Source of the DNA: Spirosoma sp. SC4-14
GTDB taxonomy: Bacteria > Bacteroidota > Bacteroidia > Cytophagales > Spirosomataceae
NCBI RefSeq assembly: GCF_037201965.1
Contig: NZ_CP147518.1
Coordinates: 3,899,001-3,963,000, forward strand
Direction: 5' to 3'
Length of the DNA stretch: 64,000 nucleotides
Each line of letters opens with the position of its first letter. Positions within the stretch are counted from its first letter, which is position 1. The notes under the pieces were generated by a model. That model did no database searches, had not been told where the DNA came from, and saw nothing but the letters and a program-made list of their open reading frames with translations. Positions 18,815 to 28,023 of the stretch are shown here, in pieces. A program made the translations under genes and the position numbers.

Positions 18815-19915
18815 ATGCCTGTATTCACACTTGGGATTGAAGAAGAGTTTCAAACGATCGATCCCGTAACGGGCGAGCTACGCTCGCATATGTCCAAGAT
18901 TGTTGATGGTGGACAGATCGTCCTCCAGGAGCGCGTAAAAGCCGAAATGCACCAGGCAGTCGTTGAGGTTGGAACAAATATTTGTAACAACATTCATGAC
19001 GCCCGGCAAGAAGTAACCTACCTCCGCAGGATGATCATTGAGCTGGCCGAAAACCAGAACCTTAAAATTGCAGCAGCCGGAACGCACCCTTTCTCCGACT
19101 GGCAGGATCAGCTCATTACGCCCAACGAACGCTACGACCGACTCATCGACGAAATGCGCGACGTAGCCCGCTCGAACCTGATCTTTGGGTTGCACGTACA
19201 CGTAGGTATCGATACCCGAAACGAAGGTATTCAGATCATGAACGCCGTTCGGTATTTCCTGCCGCATATTTATGCGCTGTCGACCAACTCTCCGTTCTGG
19301 CGAGGACGCAATACGGGCTTCAAATCGTATCGTTCCAAAGTATTCGATAAATTTCCGAGAACGGGTATTCCCGATTTTTTTGCCTCTGCGGCCGAATATG
19401 ACGAGTACATCAACCTGCTCGTCAAAACCAATTGCATCGACAATGGCAAGAAAATCTGGTGGGACATTCGCCTGCATCCGTTTTTCAATACCATCGAATT
19501 CAGAATTTGCGATGTACCCATGCGCATGGATGAAACCATTTGTCTGGCAGCCATTATGCAGGCGCTGATTGCCAAAATCTATAAACTGCACAAACAGAAT
19601 TTGAATTTCCGACCCTACCGGCGCATTCTGATCAACGAAAACAAATGGCGGGCGGCCCGCTACGGCATCGAAGGAAAACTGATCGATTTTGGTAAACAGG
19701 AAGAAGTACCAACGCACCATCTGATTCACGAACTGCTCAATTTTATTGATGACGTTGTCGACGAACTGGGTAGCCGGGCCGAATGCGAATACGTGCTAAA
19801 AATCCTTGAAATGGGTACTGGCGCCGACCGGCAGTTGGCAGTGTTTCAGCAGCACAACGACCTGAAGAAGGTTGTCGATTATATTGTGGAGGAAACTTCT
19901 TTCGGAATAAGCTAG
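18815..19915 (+). CDS. GCS2-family carboxylate-amine ligase (YbdK-type)
   Basis: A 366-residue member of the glutamate-cysteine ligase 2 family: FTLGIEEEFQTIDP at the N-terminus (metal-binding glutamates), IFGLHVHVGIDTR (about 130), and RLHPFFNTIEFRICDVPMRM (about 215). E. coli YbdK is a weak glutamate-cysteine ligase, and several family members are peptide-forming amidoligases. The frame extends 13 codons upstream from a TTG, but the ATG at 18815 matches the usual start. A glutamine amidotransferase gene follows after 69 bases, suggesting ammonia or amide chemistry in the same pathway. Confidence 0.92.
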   Translation: MPVFTLGIEEEFQTIDPVTGELRSHMSKIVDGGQIVLQERVKAEMHQAVVEVGTNICNNIHDARQEVTYLRRMIIELAENQNLKIAAAGTHPFSDWQDQLITPNERYDRLIDEMRDVARSNLIFGLHVHVGIDTRNEGIQIMNAVRYFLPHIYALSTNSPFWRGRNTGFKSYRSKVFDKFPRTGIPDFFASAAEYDEYINLLVKTNCIDNGKKIWWDIRLHPFFNTIEFRICDVPMRMDETICLAAIMQALIAKIYKLHKQNLNFRPYRRILINENKWRAARYGIEGKLIDFGKQEEVPTHHLIHELLNFIDDVVDELGSRAECEYVLKILEMGTGADRQLAVFQQHNDLKKVVDYIVEETSFGIS

Positions 19916-19984
19916 TTTTTTCTGAATAAAGCGGCCCCAAAGCCGCGCAAGGTTAACAATACGGCTGTGAAGCCGTCCTACACT

Positions 19985-20836
19985 ATGAGCTTAGTAAAAA
20001 TTGCTGTTCTGGACATGAATAACAACCATCCCAATGAGGGAATGCGCTGTATTCTGCAACTGATTCGAAACGTTCAGGGCAATCATCAACAAGCTGACTT
20101 ATCGGTCGGGCTATCTTACGATGTGTTTAATGTTCGGGCCAGTAACGAACTTCCGGGTCTGGACTACGATATTTATATTTCGTCGGGTGGGCCGGGCAGT
20201 CCGCTGGCTACCGACGACGATTGGGAAAAACGTTTTTTCGCTCTCGTTGATCAGCTATTCAACTGGAATCGGACCAACGATCGAAAAAAGTATATGTTCC
20301 TGATTTGCCATTCCTTTCAGTTGACCGTCCGGCATCTGGGCGTAGGCAAACTGAGTCGGCGTAAATCAACATCCTTTGGTATTTTTCCGGTCCATAAAAC
20401 CGACGATGGCTGTTCGGAACCGTTGTTTCAGCAATTGCCCGATCCATTTTATGCCGTCGATTCGCGCGATTTTCAGATCACCGAGCCCAACATAAACCGC
20501 ATGAATGACATGGGCGCGTCGATTCTTTGTCTGGAAAAAATTCGGCCGCATGTTCCTCTCGACCGGGCCATTATGGCTATCCGGTTTTCGCCCGAAGTGA
20601 TTGGTACTCAATTTCATCCGGAAGCCGATAATGAAGGGATGCTTCGTTATTTCCTGACCGACGAAAAACGGAATCAGATCGTTCGGAACTTCGGTCAGGA
20701 AAAATACGATGCAATGGTGGCCTACCTGCAGGACCCCGACAAAATTGCCCTGACCGAATCGGTTATTTTGCCAGAATTCCTGAATCAGGCTATTGCCACG
20801 CTGGCTGCTACGGATCAGTATATCGAACAGTCTTAA
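19985..20836 (+). CDS. Class I glutamine amidotransferase
   Basis: A 283-residue class I GATase domain protein. The nucleophile is Cys108 in MFLICHSFQLTVRHLG and the catalytic His-Glu pair is H211/E213 in IGTQFHPEADNEGM; the oxyanion-type SSGGPGSPLA lies near 66-75. These enzymes take the amide nitrogen from glutamine and pass ammonia to a partner synthetase. No synthetase domain is fused, so the partner is likely one of the ligases beside it. The ATG at 19985 is chosen over 19967. A ~75-residue C-terminal extension past the triad is unusual. Confidence 0.88.
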   Translation: MSLVKIAVLDMNNNHPNEGMRCILQLIRNVQGNHQQADLSVGLSYDVFNVRASNELPGLDYDIYISSGGPGSPLATDDDWEKRFFALVDQLFNWNRTNDRKKYMFLICHSFQLTVRHLGVGKLSRRKSTSFGIFPVHKTDDGCSEPLFQQLPDPFYAVDSRDFQITEPNINRMNDMGASILCLEKIRPHVPLDRAIMAIRFSPEVIGTQFHPEADNEGMLRYFLTDEKRNQIVRNFGQEKYDAMVAYLQDPDKIALTESVILPEFLNQAIATLAATDQYIEQS

Positions 20837-20915
20837 CTTTTTCTTGATAGGATTGACACGATCACATAGTTGCTAAAGTAATCTTGAAAATCCTGTTAAT
20901 CCTGTCAAAAAAACT

Positions 20916-22112
20916 ATGATCCAATCCATTCGCCAAGTCTTCAACCAAGCGTTCAGCCCGGACCGTTACCGGGCTTTTTTGGACAAAATAGAAACCGAAC
21001 TCCCCGGTCAGCTAGACTTTCGCGTGGCCGAAACCCCCGTTTTTGTCCCCAAAGTGTTAACCGACAAATTGCTCGCAGCCTGCAACGACATCGTGAACGT
21101 AATCACGCGCGACGATTTCAAGGCACTTACCGAACGGGCTATTCCCGAAGGTCAACGCGTTCCGAATGAAGATTCGCACACGCAATTTATGGCTGTTGAT
21201 TTTGCCGTTTGCCGGGATATGGACGGCCAATTGACTCCGCAGCTTATTGAACTACAGGGCTTTCCGTCGTTATACGGTTTTCAACCCTTTTTGGCCGATC
21301 AGTTTCGGGCCAGCTATCCAATACCGGACAATCTTTCGCATCTGTTTACGGTTTCGACGAATGCCGGGTATCTCGAACAACTTCGGCAAATGATCGTAGG
21401 CGATTGTAAGCCAGAAGAGGTTATTTTGCTCGAAATTTATCCCGAAAAGCAGAAAACCCGGATCGATTTTACCCTGACTCAGCAATACCTTGGCGTGGCA
21501 CCCGTTTGCCTGACCAAAATCAGAAAAGAAGGTCGACAACTGTTTTACGAAAAAGAGGGACGACAAATACCGATTCGACGGATCTACAACCGGCTTATTT
21601 TCGACGATTTACAGAATTACCCCGACTTAAAAACCGACTTTCGGTTAACCGACGATGTTGATGTTGACTGGGTTGGGCATCCAAACTGGTTTTTTCGAAT
21701 CAGCAAATTCACATTGCCCCTGCTGAAAAGTCCGTATGTACCAGCGAGCTATTTTCTGTCGGATCTGAACGAATACCCAACCGATCTGGAAAATTATGTG
21801 CTGAAACCGCTGTTTTCGTTTGCCGGTAGTGGCGTAAAACTTCATATCAGCCAGGCCGACCTTAACGCCATCCCAACCGAACAACGCAGTGGCTATCTGC
21901 TTCAGCGCAAAGTACGGTATGAACCCGTGATCCAGTCGCCCGATGGCCTGGTCAAATCCGAAATCAGGATGCTGTTTATCTGGCCTAAAAATGCCCCCCG
22001 CCCTACTCTGCTCACCAATCTGAGCCGACTAAGCCGGGGCGAAATGATTGGTGTAAACTTCAATAAAAACAAAGACTGGGTTGGCGGTACGGTCTGTTTT
22101 TTCGAGAAGTAA
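20916..22112 (+). CDS. ATP-grasp-like protein
   Basis: A 398-residue protein, not recognised with certainty. The C-terminal third has ATP-grasp-like features: ENYVLKPLFSFAGSGVKL (Lys plus small-residue loop, about 290-307), then GYLLQRKVRYEP and EIRMLFIW. The N-terminal part has QLIELQGFPSLYGFQPF, resembling the metal-binding end of permuted ATP-grasp enzymes, so a circularly permuted ATP-grasp fold is possible. It follows the amidotransferase by 79 bases, which contain a copy of a TTAATCCTGTC-type repeat. The gene order suggests a shared pathway with the GCS2 ligase and GATase. Confidence 0.7.
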   Translation: MIQSIRQVFNQAFSPDRYRAFLDKIETELPGQLDFRVAETPVFVPKVLTDKLLAACNDIVNVITRDDFKALTERAIPEGQRVPNEDSHTQFMAVDFAVCRDMDGQLTPQLIELQGFPSLYGFQPFLADQFRASYPIPDNLSHLFTVSTNAGYLEQLRQMIVGDCKPEEVILLEIYPEKQKTRIDFTLTQQYLGVAPVCLTKIRKEGRQLFYEKEGRQIPIRRIYNRLIFDDLQNYPDLKTDFRLTDDVDVDWVGHPNWFFRISKFTLPLLKSPYVPASYFLSDLNEYPTDLENYVLKPLFSFAGSGVKLHISQADLNAIPTEQRSGYLLQRKVRYEPVIQSPDGLVKSEIRMLFIWPKNAPRPTLLTNLSRLSRGEMIGVNFNKNKDWVGGTVCFFEK

Positions 22113-22144
22113 CCTACCCATGCCGGTTTAATTAAGCGGGTCGG

Positions 22145-23035
22145 TTATTTTCCAATGCGAAGATGATAACTGCCAAAGGGAATCAGGGTAACAGGTGTTG
22201 AAATAGTGGGGCCAATGATAAGTGGGATATAGGCCGCTAAATCGAACGCATGGCGCCGTCGGTCGAATCGAATACCCGCCGATAATACACCGGCGAAATC
22301 GACACTCCCACTCCCGATCAGGATAAAATTTTCGGAGATAAAGGTAAGTTTCGGGCTAACTTTTCGAACCAGTCCAAACGTGCCAACAACATTGCGGGAA
22401 ACCTCGCCACCCGAAAGGCTCCATCCTAATCCATACGTTGTGTTGTTCTGACGATCACCCGTTGTAACGATTCCCTGTACATAGCCAATGCCCTCCAGTA
22501 TTCCGTCGAACCGAACAGCAGCATATTGTGCATTTATGCCCACCCTAACCCGATTTTGGCTACCAACCGGAACCGTCAGTTTGGTATTGACGCTAAATAA
22601 ATTGGTTGGCAGGAATGAATAGAATGTAGTACCAACGCTCCAGTTATCGGTAACGCCGTACTCGAATTGACTGATATACAAATAATAGTTTCGGTAATAG
22701 AGTTTCCCTCTTTCTGCCGAAAAAGCCGTAGGCACCAGCCGCATTGTTTGTGGAAACAAATTAGGATACACCTCCCCCTGGGCCTGACTACCCAGTTGCT
22801 CTATCCGAACAATTTGATCGGCTCTCAGGCGAATTTCGCCCAGATTACCCGTTCGGATAACCGCTTCCACACTATCCTGATGCACTAATTCGCCCCGAAG
22901 TTGGGTGCCATCGTTAAGAATAATAGCATACGTTCGTTTTAACGCTGTAGAGCTATCCTTTTTTTTGTAGTACTCGTTCTGTGCCCAAACGAAACAGGGT
23001 ATCAACCATAAGCAACCAAACAACAGATACTTCAT
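22145..23035 (-). CDS. Outer-membrane beta-barrel protein with LSm-like N-terminal module
   Basis: A 296-residue secreted protein (signal peptide MKYLLFGCLWLIPCFVWAQ). Residues ~35-85 form a module, YAIILNDGTQLRGELVHQDS followed by ...IRTGNLGEIRLRADQIVRIE, which recurs twice in the protein at 23.6-24.9 kb. The rest alternates Gly and aromatic residues as in outer-membrane barrels (ITSEN..., FDRRRHAFDLAAYIPLI). Function unknown. The shared C-terminal stretch RFDRRRHAFDL marks it as a paralogue of the 415-residue protein. Confidence 0.75.
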   Translation of the reverse strand: MKYLLFGCLWLIPCFVWAQNEYYKKKDSSTALKRTYAIILNDGTQLRGELVHQDSVEAVIRTGNLGEIRLRADQIVRIEQLGSQAQGEVYPNLFPQTMRLVPTAFSAERGKLYYRNYYLYISQFEYGVTDNWSVGTTFYSFLPTNLFSVNTKLTVPVGSQNRVRVGINAQYAAVRFDGILEGIGYVQGIVTTGDRQNNTTYGLGWSLSGGEVSRNVVGTFGLVRKVSPKLTFISENFILIGSGSVDFAGVLSAGIRFDRRRHAFDLAAYIPLIIGPTISTPVTLIPFGSYHLRIGK

Positions 23036-23115
23036 AAGTCGCGAAAAGCAAACAGAGGTGGGATATTACTGGCCATTTTAAGACCGGCTTGTTCGCTAAA
23101 CGAGCCATTCTGGCC

Positions 23116-23604
23116 TCATTTTCGGGGTCTATAGGCTGGTGAACCGTAGGTTTCAACAAGTTGTTCTTTTAGAATGGTTTGCCCCGGATACAGTGCTTTC
23201 AACAGTTGTAATGCGCCATAATCCAGTGTCCTGTGCAGCATAGTATCCTGCTCGACAACTCCTTTGCTATACAGGAAAGAAAACCGAACGGGTAGAATGT
23301 AGTTGCCCTCATACACTGGCTTTAAGGGCGGTAACTTCCTTAGTGCCTGGTTAATAGTTTTTTCAAAACCATAATCAGTTTCACTCGGGTTCAGTGTTCT
23401 TATATCCTGAATATGTCCAGCCGAATCGATTTTAAAGTGGGTAAATAAGCTCGTTTTAGTAAAAACTTTTGCCCCGATGGCCATTCGGGGATAGACCATC
23501 CGTTTGGCCAAAACAGCCCTGAAGACAGGGTCCTGATCCAGCCCTGAAAATTGCTGTGTCGGCATAAGACAGAAAAGCAGTATTCCTCCAATGAGTTTAC
23601 CCAT
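23116..23604 (-). CDS. TonB C-terminal-like secreted protein
   Basis: A 162-residue protein with a short N-terminal signal sequence and a TonB-CTD-type core: YPRMAIGAKVFTKTSLFTHF, then KIDSAGHIQDIRTLNPS, and LPPLKPVYEGNYILPVRFSF. In TonB-type domains this pattern contacts outer-membrane receptors. There is no long Pro-rich linker, so it may not span the periplasm. It lies between the two paralogous barrel genes on the same strand, 80 bases from one and 30 bases from the other. Confidence 0.65.
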   Translation of the reverse strand: MGKLIGGILLFCLMPTQQFSGLDQDPVFRAVLAKRMVYPRMAIGAKVFTKTSLFTHFKIDSAGHIQDIRTLNPSETDYGFEKTINQALRKLPPLKPVYEGNYILPVRFSFLYSKGVVEQDTMLHRTLDYGALQLLKALYPGQTILKEQLVETYGSPAYRPRK

Positions 23605-23634
23605 TTTCTCGGGACTCTCTCCCTAAAACAGCCC

Positions 23635-24855
23635 CTATTTTACGGTTTGTTTACTTGCCGGAAATTTAGGACCAAAAAACAAATTATAACCTATGTAAGG
23701 GTAGAAATGGATTTTCTTACCATTCCAGTAGTAATTGTCTCGATACAACAGGCCATAAACCCCCAGATCGAACGCATGACGGCGCCGGTCAATACGGAGC
23801 CCTAACGACAACCGCGACCGTTCGCCATTGTCGCCGTAGGCATAATAGCGTTTGCCCAGATTAATTTTATTATCGCTCAGCAAGGTAAGCCCCGGCCGCA
23901 GTTGATACGTCAGTCCCAGCGTAAGAAACGATTGCCGGGGAGCCCGCTCGTAGGTATAGGGCGTTGGATAATAAGACGACCAGTACTGATAAACGCGCTG
24001 CCTGCCCCAATCGACCAAACCGTAGCCCAGCGTCAGATTTCGCTGCCGGTTACCAAGGGATAACAACGCCTGAGCCGTCCAGATGCCAGGTCGGTTCCAG
24101 TCGCTGTTGGTTTGGGGCTGATAAGCCACATTGAGGCCAAGCTGAATTTTGCGACCAATAGGGGCGCTAAGTTTCGTTTGAAGTCGATAATTGTTGGACA
24201 GATAATTTCCGACTGTCAGATACCCGTCGTAATTCAGATAGGGAACCGGAACGAGAAAATTGGCTCCAACACTCCAAAATCGATTGATGCCATACTGAGC
24301 TTCATTATACATCAACCAGGTATTCCGGTAATAAAACTGACCTTTTTCGGGATTATAGGCTGCCTGCCCCAACAACACCCAGGGCGAAAACCGATTGGCA
24401 ACCTGCCGGGTCGAATCGCCCAGCACCCGTCTGTCTACCCGCACCGTATCGACATGATCCAGTAGTTCCGGCTCAAAGTACGTTAACCGACCGTTCCGGT
24501 TCCGAACAGTAATCATCGTACTGTCGCGTTTAACGAACTGGCCTTCAATCCGCACACTATCTTTCAGCACAAAGACGGTATACACCGATGAAGTGGCCGA
24601 CACCTGCGTTGATCGTGGGCGAATGGGCAATATACCAATCAACTGCTCCCGCTCCACATAGGTCATTTCGCCACCCGGTTTTCTGACCGTAATCAGCAGG
24701 CTATCTTCCCGAATAATTTTTCCGCGAACAACCAGTCCATCGCGCAGTAACAGAAACGATTGGTGGCGTTTTAAATCTTCGGCCGTTACCTTAACCCCCT
24801 GGGCGAATCCCAAAATTGGGCAAAGAAGCAACAAAAGAAGAACTGTTTTCATCAT
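23635..24855 (-). CDS. Outer-membrane protein with two LSm-like modules
   Basis: A 406-residue protein from the Met at 24855; the frame opens at a TTG at 24882 but the signal peptide (MMKTVLLLLLLCPILGFAQG) fits the later start. Two tandem copies of the module seen in the 22.1-kb gene occupy roughly residues 30-75 and 90-135: LRDGLVVRGKIIREDSLLIT and LKDSVRIEGQFVKRDSTMIT. A long beta-rich C-terminal part ends in LRIDRRRHAFDLGVYG and a barrel-like finish. Function unknown. It is divergent from the aminotransferase gene by only 41 bases. Confidence 0.75.
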   Translation of the reverse strand: MMKTVLLLLLLCPILGFAQGVKVTAEDLKRHQSFLLLRDGLVVRGKIIREDSLLITVRKPGGEMTYVEREQLIGILPIRPRSTQVSATSSVYTVFVLKDSVRIEGQFVKRDSTMITVRNRNGRLTYFEPELLDHVDTVRVDRRVLGDSTRQVANRFSPWVLLGQAAYNPEKGQFYYRNTWLMYNEAQYGINRFWSVGANFLVPVPYLNYDGYLTVGNYLSNNYRLQTKLSAPIGRKIQLGLNVAYQPQTNSDWNRPGIWTAQALLSLGNRQRNLTLGYGLVDWGRQRVYQYWSSYYPTPYTYERAPRQSFLTLGLTYQLRPGLTLLSDNKINLGKRYYAYGDNGERSRLSLGLRIDRRRHAFDLGVYGLLYRDNYYWNGKKIHFYPYIGYNLFFGPKFPASKQTVK

Positions 24856-24896
24856 TACGGGTGTTAAGATCAAGAGACGCAAAGTTATTCCAAGAG

Positions 24897-26117
24897 ATGC
24901 AGGCGGTTACCCACCGACAATTATTTTTTCAACACGTAGCACAGACCTCCGATTTCCCCTTAGCGTTGGAAATTGAACGGGCAGATGGGGTAAATATTTA
25001 CTCAACGGACGGAAAACCGTATATCGATCTGATTTCAGGCATTGGTGTGAGTAATGTTGGCCATCGCCATCCGCGTGTTCTGGAAGCCATAAACCATCAG
25101 TTGGATAAGTATCTGCATCTGATGGTTTATGGCGAATATATTCAGACTCCCCAAACCCAACTGGCTCAGGCACTGTCCGAAACGCTACCACCCGGCCTCG
25201 ACATTGTTTATTTCACCAACTCGGGTACCGAAGCGGTGGAGGGTGCCATGAAAGTGGCCAAACGGTATACGGGCCGAAGCGAGATCATTAGCTGCGTCAA
25301 CGCCTATCATGGCTCTACCCAGGGTGCCTTGTCGCTTTCGGGCGACGAAAATTTCAAACGCAATTATCGCCCTCTCCTGCCCGATGTTAGACACATCCGC
25401 CACGGACATTGGGACGATATTGAACACATCACATCCCGAACGGCTGCCGTAGTGATGGAAGTAATTGGTGGTGAAGCCGGTGTTCGGGTACCCGAAGCAG
25501 CTTACCTTCAGGCCATCCGGCAACGTTGTACGGACGTGGGAGCCTTGTTGGTTTTCGATGAAATTCAGACGGGGTTTGGCCGTACAGGGACCTTCTGGGC
25601 ATTCGAAGGCTTCGGCCTTACGCCTGATATTGTGCTATGCGCCAAAGGCATGGGTGGTGGTATGCCTATCGGTGCTTTCATTAGCTCGGCCAACATTATG
25701 CACGTGCTTCGCAACAATCCAATGCTGGGGCACATTACTACCTTTGGCGGGCATCCGGTTTCGTGCGCGGCCTCACTGGCTACGCTGCGTGTTATTCGGG
25801 ATCAACGGCTATTCGAAGCTGCTGAAGCCAAAGGACAACTCTTTAGACACTTGCTACAGCATTCGGCAATTCGAGAAATACGGGGAAAAGGGCTGATGCT
25901 GGCCGTGGAGTTCGACTCGTTCGATATACTGAAACCTGTGATCGACCGAGCCATTGATCATCCCGGTATGGGAGTGATTACCGACTGGTTTTTGTTTTGT
26001 AACAACTCGATGCGAATAGCTCCTCCATTGATAATTTCCGACGACCAGATACGCCAGGCCTGTTCCATCATACTGGAGGCCATCGACGCTACCGCATCAG
26101 GGAAACACAACCGATAA
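24897..26117 (+). CDS. Class III PLP-dependent aminotransferase
   Basis: A 406-residue aminotransferase of the acetylornithine/ornithine/4-aminobutyrate type. TNSGTEAVEGAMKVAKRYTG (about 105-125) is the phosphate/cofactor region, VLVFDEIQTGFGRTGT holds the Asp that pairs with the pyridine nitrogen, and LCAKGMGGGMPIGAF carries the Schiff-base Lys (about 265). The frame opens earlier (24816), but the ATG at 24897 avoids overlapping the divergent gene and matches the family start. The substrate cannot be told from sequence. Confidence 0.9.
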   Translation: MQAVTHRQLFFQHVAQTSDFPLALEIERADGVNIYSTDGKPYIDLISGIGVSNVGHRHPRVLEAINHQLDKYLHLMVYGEYIQTPQTQLAQALSETLPPGLDIVYFTNSGTEAVEGAMKVAKRYTGRSEIISCVNAYHGSTQGALSLSGDENFKRNYRPLLPDVRHIRHGHWDDIEHITSRTAAVVMEVIGGEAGVRVPEAAYLQAIRQRCTDVGALLVFDEIQTGFGRTGTFWAFEGFGLTPDIVLCAKGMGGGMPIGAFISSANIMHVLRNNPMLGHITTFGGHPVSCAASLATLRVIRDQRLFEAAEAKGQLFRHLLQHSAIREIRGKGLMLAVEFDSFDILKPVIDRAIDHPGMGVITDWFLFCNNSMRIAPPLIISDDQIRQACSIILEAIDATASGKHNR

Positions 26118-26213
26118 AGTACCCACTACCAATGCCAGACTAAAGATGATCAACAGCCCGATAAGCACAGTTCGGAATAAACTACTGGGTTGTTTGGTAG
26201 ATTGATTTGCCAT
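26097..26213 (-). CDS. Small single-span membrane protein, antisense overlap
   Basis: ATG at 26213 to TGA at 26097 encodes 38 residues: a polar N-terminus (MANQSTKQPSSLFRTV), then a hydrophobic helix (LIGLLIIFSLALVVGTLSVV) with the C-terminus at the membrane. One clean transmembrane segment with basic residues on the N-terminal side suggests an Nin-Cout single-pass protein. Its last 21 bases overlap the aminotransferase stop region on the opposite strand. It is too short for routine gene calling and has no recognised family. Confidence 0.6.
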   Translation of the reverse strand: MANQSTKQPSSLFRTVLIGLLIIFSLALVVGTLSVVFP

Positions 26214-26332
26214 GCTATATTCTTATCGGTGTTGATCCTGTATACAAATATGCACAGTTAAAAATATAGTTGCACTACCTTTTGCCAGATATTATTCTGC
26301 CATTCGATAGAATATTGGGCTAAAATGGTCTT

Positions 26333-27919
26333 TCACAAAGGAATATTTCCATGTTTTTTCCTTGGCATACTGGCCACCTTATTTTCCAGCATACCAAACG
26401 CCCGAATGAGTTTTTGCCGTGTTTGATCGGGCATAATTACCTCGTCGATATACCCCCGATGAGCAGCCCTGTAGGGGTTGGCAAATTTTTCGGTATAGTC
26501 CTGTACTTTTTCCTGAAGTTTGGCCTGCGGGTCGGTGGCTTCGGCAATTTCGCGTTTGAAAATAATTTCGGCCGCACCGCTGGCACCCATTACGGCAATC
26601 TCGGCCGATGGCCAGGCATAGTTCAGATCGGCACCGATGTGTTTCGAATTCATCACATCATACGCCCCTCCATAGGCTTTACGCGTAATGACCGTCACGC
26701 GTGGCACTGTGGCTTCACAAAAGGCATATAATAGTTTGGCACCGTTGGTGATGATGCCATTCCACTCCTGATCGGTGCCGGGCAAAAAGCCGGGTACATC
26801 TTCAAGTACCAGCAAAGGGATATTGAAACAATCGCAGAATCGAACGAAACGAGCCGCTTTGGTACTGGCATTAATATCGAGTACGCCAGCCAGTACGGCC
26901 GGTTGATTACCTACCACACCAATACTACGGCCCGCAATCCGGGCAAACCCCACAACAATGTTTTCGGCAAAGTTTTTATGCACCTCCATAAAACTGTCGG
27001 CATCGACCAGTTCGGCAATCACCTCGCGCATGTCGTAAGGCTGGTTCGGGTTGTCGGGAATAATACTGTTTAATGCCGAACGGCTTTCGTCGGTCGGTTC
27101 ATAGGCATACCGAGTGGGCTCATCTTCGCAATTTTGTGGAATATAACTCAATAGTCGTTTAATATGCTGAATACAAAGCAGCTCGTTTTCGCAGGCGAAA
27201 TGTGTCACACCTGATTTGGTGCTATGCGTGCTGGCTCCACCCAGTTCTTCGGCCGTCACCGTTTCATGCGTTACCGTTTTAACTACGTTAGGCCCGGTCA
27301 CGAACATATAGCTCGTATTCTCAACCATAAAAATAAAATCGGTAATGGCCGGACTATACACAGCGCCACCAGCGCATGGCCCCATAATGGCCGATAATTG
27401 CGGAATCACGCCCGACGCTTTCGTATTCCGGTAAAAAATATCGGCATAGCCTGCCAGCGACAGAACGCCCTCCTGAATCCGAGCTCCTCCCGAATCGTTC
27501 AAACCAATAAGAGGAGCGCCGTTTTGCATGGCCAGGTCCATGAGCTTACAAATTTTTTCGGCATGGGTTTCGGACAGAGCACCACCAAAAACCGTAAAAT
27601 CCTGCGCAAACACGTAGACGAGCCGACCGTCGACCGTACCATAGCCCGTTACGACACCATCGCCCAGATAGTGCTCCTTGTCGAGCCCAAAATCGCGGCT
27701 CCGATGCATCACAAACTTACCAATCTCTTCGAAGGACCCTTCATCCATCAAAAGTGCAACCCGCTCGCGGGCGGTGAGTTTTCCTTTAGCGTGTTGGTTA
27801 TCAATTCGTTTCTGACCTCCGCCAAGCTCAGCTTCAGCGTTTTTTCGGGCCAGCATATCAATTTTTGATGGTTTGGGATTGAGCGGAGAATCGGTCTCAG
27901 GACGGGTTTCGGCTTGCAT
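26333..27919 (-). CDS. Acyl-CoA carboxylase beta subunit (propionyl-CoA type)
   Basis: A 528-residue carboxyltransferase subunit that moves CO2 from biotin to an acyl-CoA. The domain pair runs from [17 protein letters not shown] (about 20) through the oxyanion-hole regions [17 protein letters not shown] (about 145) and [17 protein letters not shown] (about 180), and the C-terminal half with [20 protein letters not shown] (about 410). The length and motifs fit PccB-type subunits. The biotin-carrying subunit is not adjacent. Substrate length preference is inferred. Confidence 0.93.
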   Translation of the reverse strand: MQAETRPETDSPLNPKPSKIDMLARKNAEAELGGGQKRIDNQHAKGKLTARERVALLMDEGSFEEIGKFVMHRSRDFGLDKEHYLGDGVVTGYGTVDGRLVYVFAQDFTVFGGALSETHAEKICKLMDLAMQNGAPLIGLNDSGGARIQEGVLSLAGYADIFYRNTKASGVIPQLSAIMGPCAGGAVYSPAITDFIFMVENTSYMFVTGPNVVKTVTHETVTAEELGGASTHSTKSGVTHFACENELLCIQHIKRLLSYIPQNCEDEPTRYAYEPTDESRSALNSIIPDNPNQPYDMREVIAELVDADSFMEVHKNFAENIVVGFARIAGRSIGVVGNQPAVLAGVLDINASTKAARFVRFCDCFNIPLLVLEDVPGFLPGTDQEWNGIITNGAKLLYAFCEATVPRVTVITRKAYGGAYDVMNSKHIGADLNYAWPSAEIAVMGASGAAEIIFKREIAEATDPQAKLQEKVQDYTEKFANPYRAAHRGYIDEVIMPDQTRQKLIRAFGMLENKVASMPRKKHGNIPL

Positions 27920-28023
27920 ACACGTTGTTGAAAAATTTCAGTAGAGACAAAGTTAAATTTTCTTCTTAATTCCAACGATTCTATTTCTGTTTGTATCCTT
28001 AGGGGTCTAAACCTAGTTACACC

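Noticed and set aside
24816-24896. Longer start of the class III aminotransferase
   Set aside because: It would overlap the signal peptide of the divergent gene; the ATG at 24897 fits.
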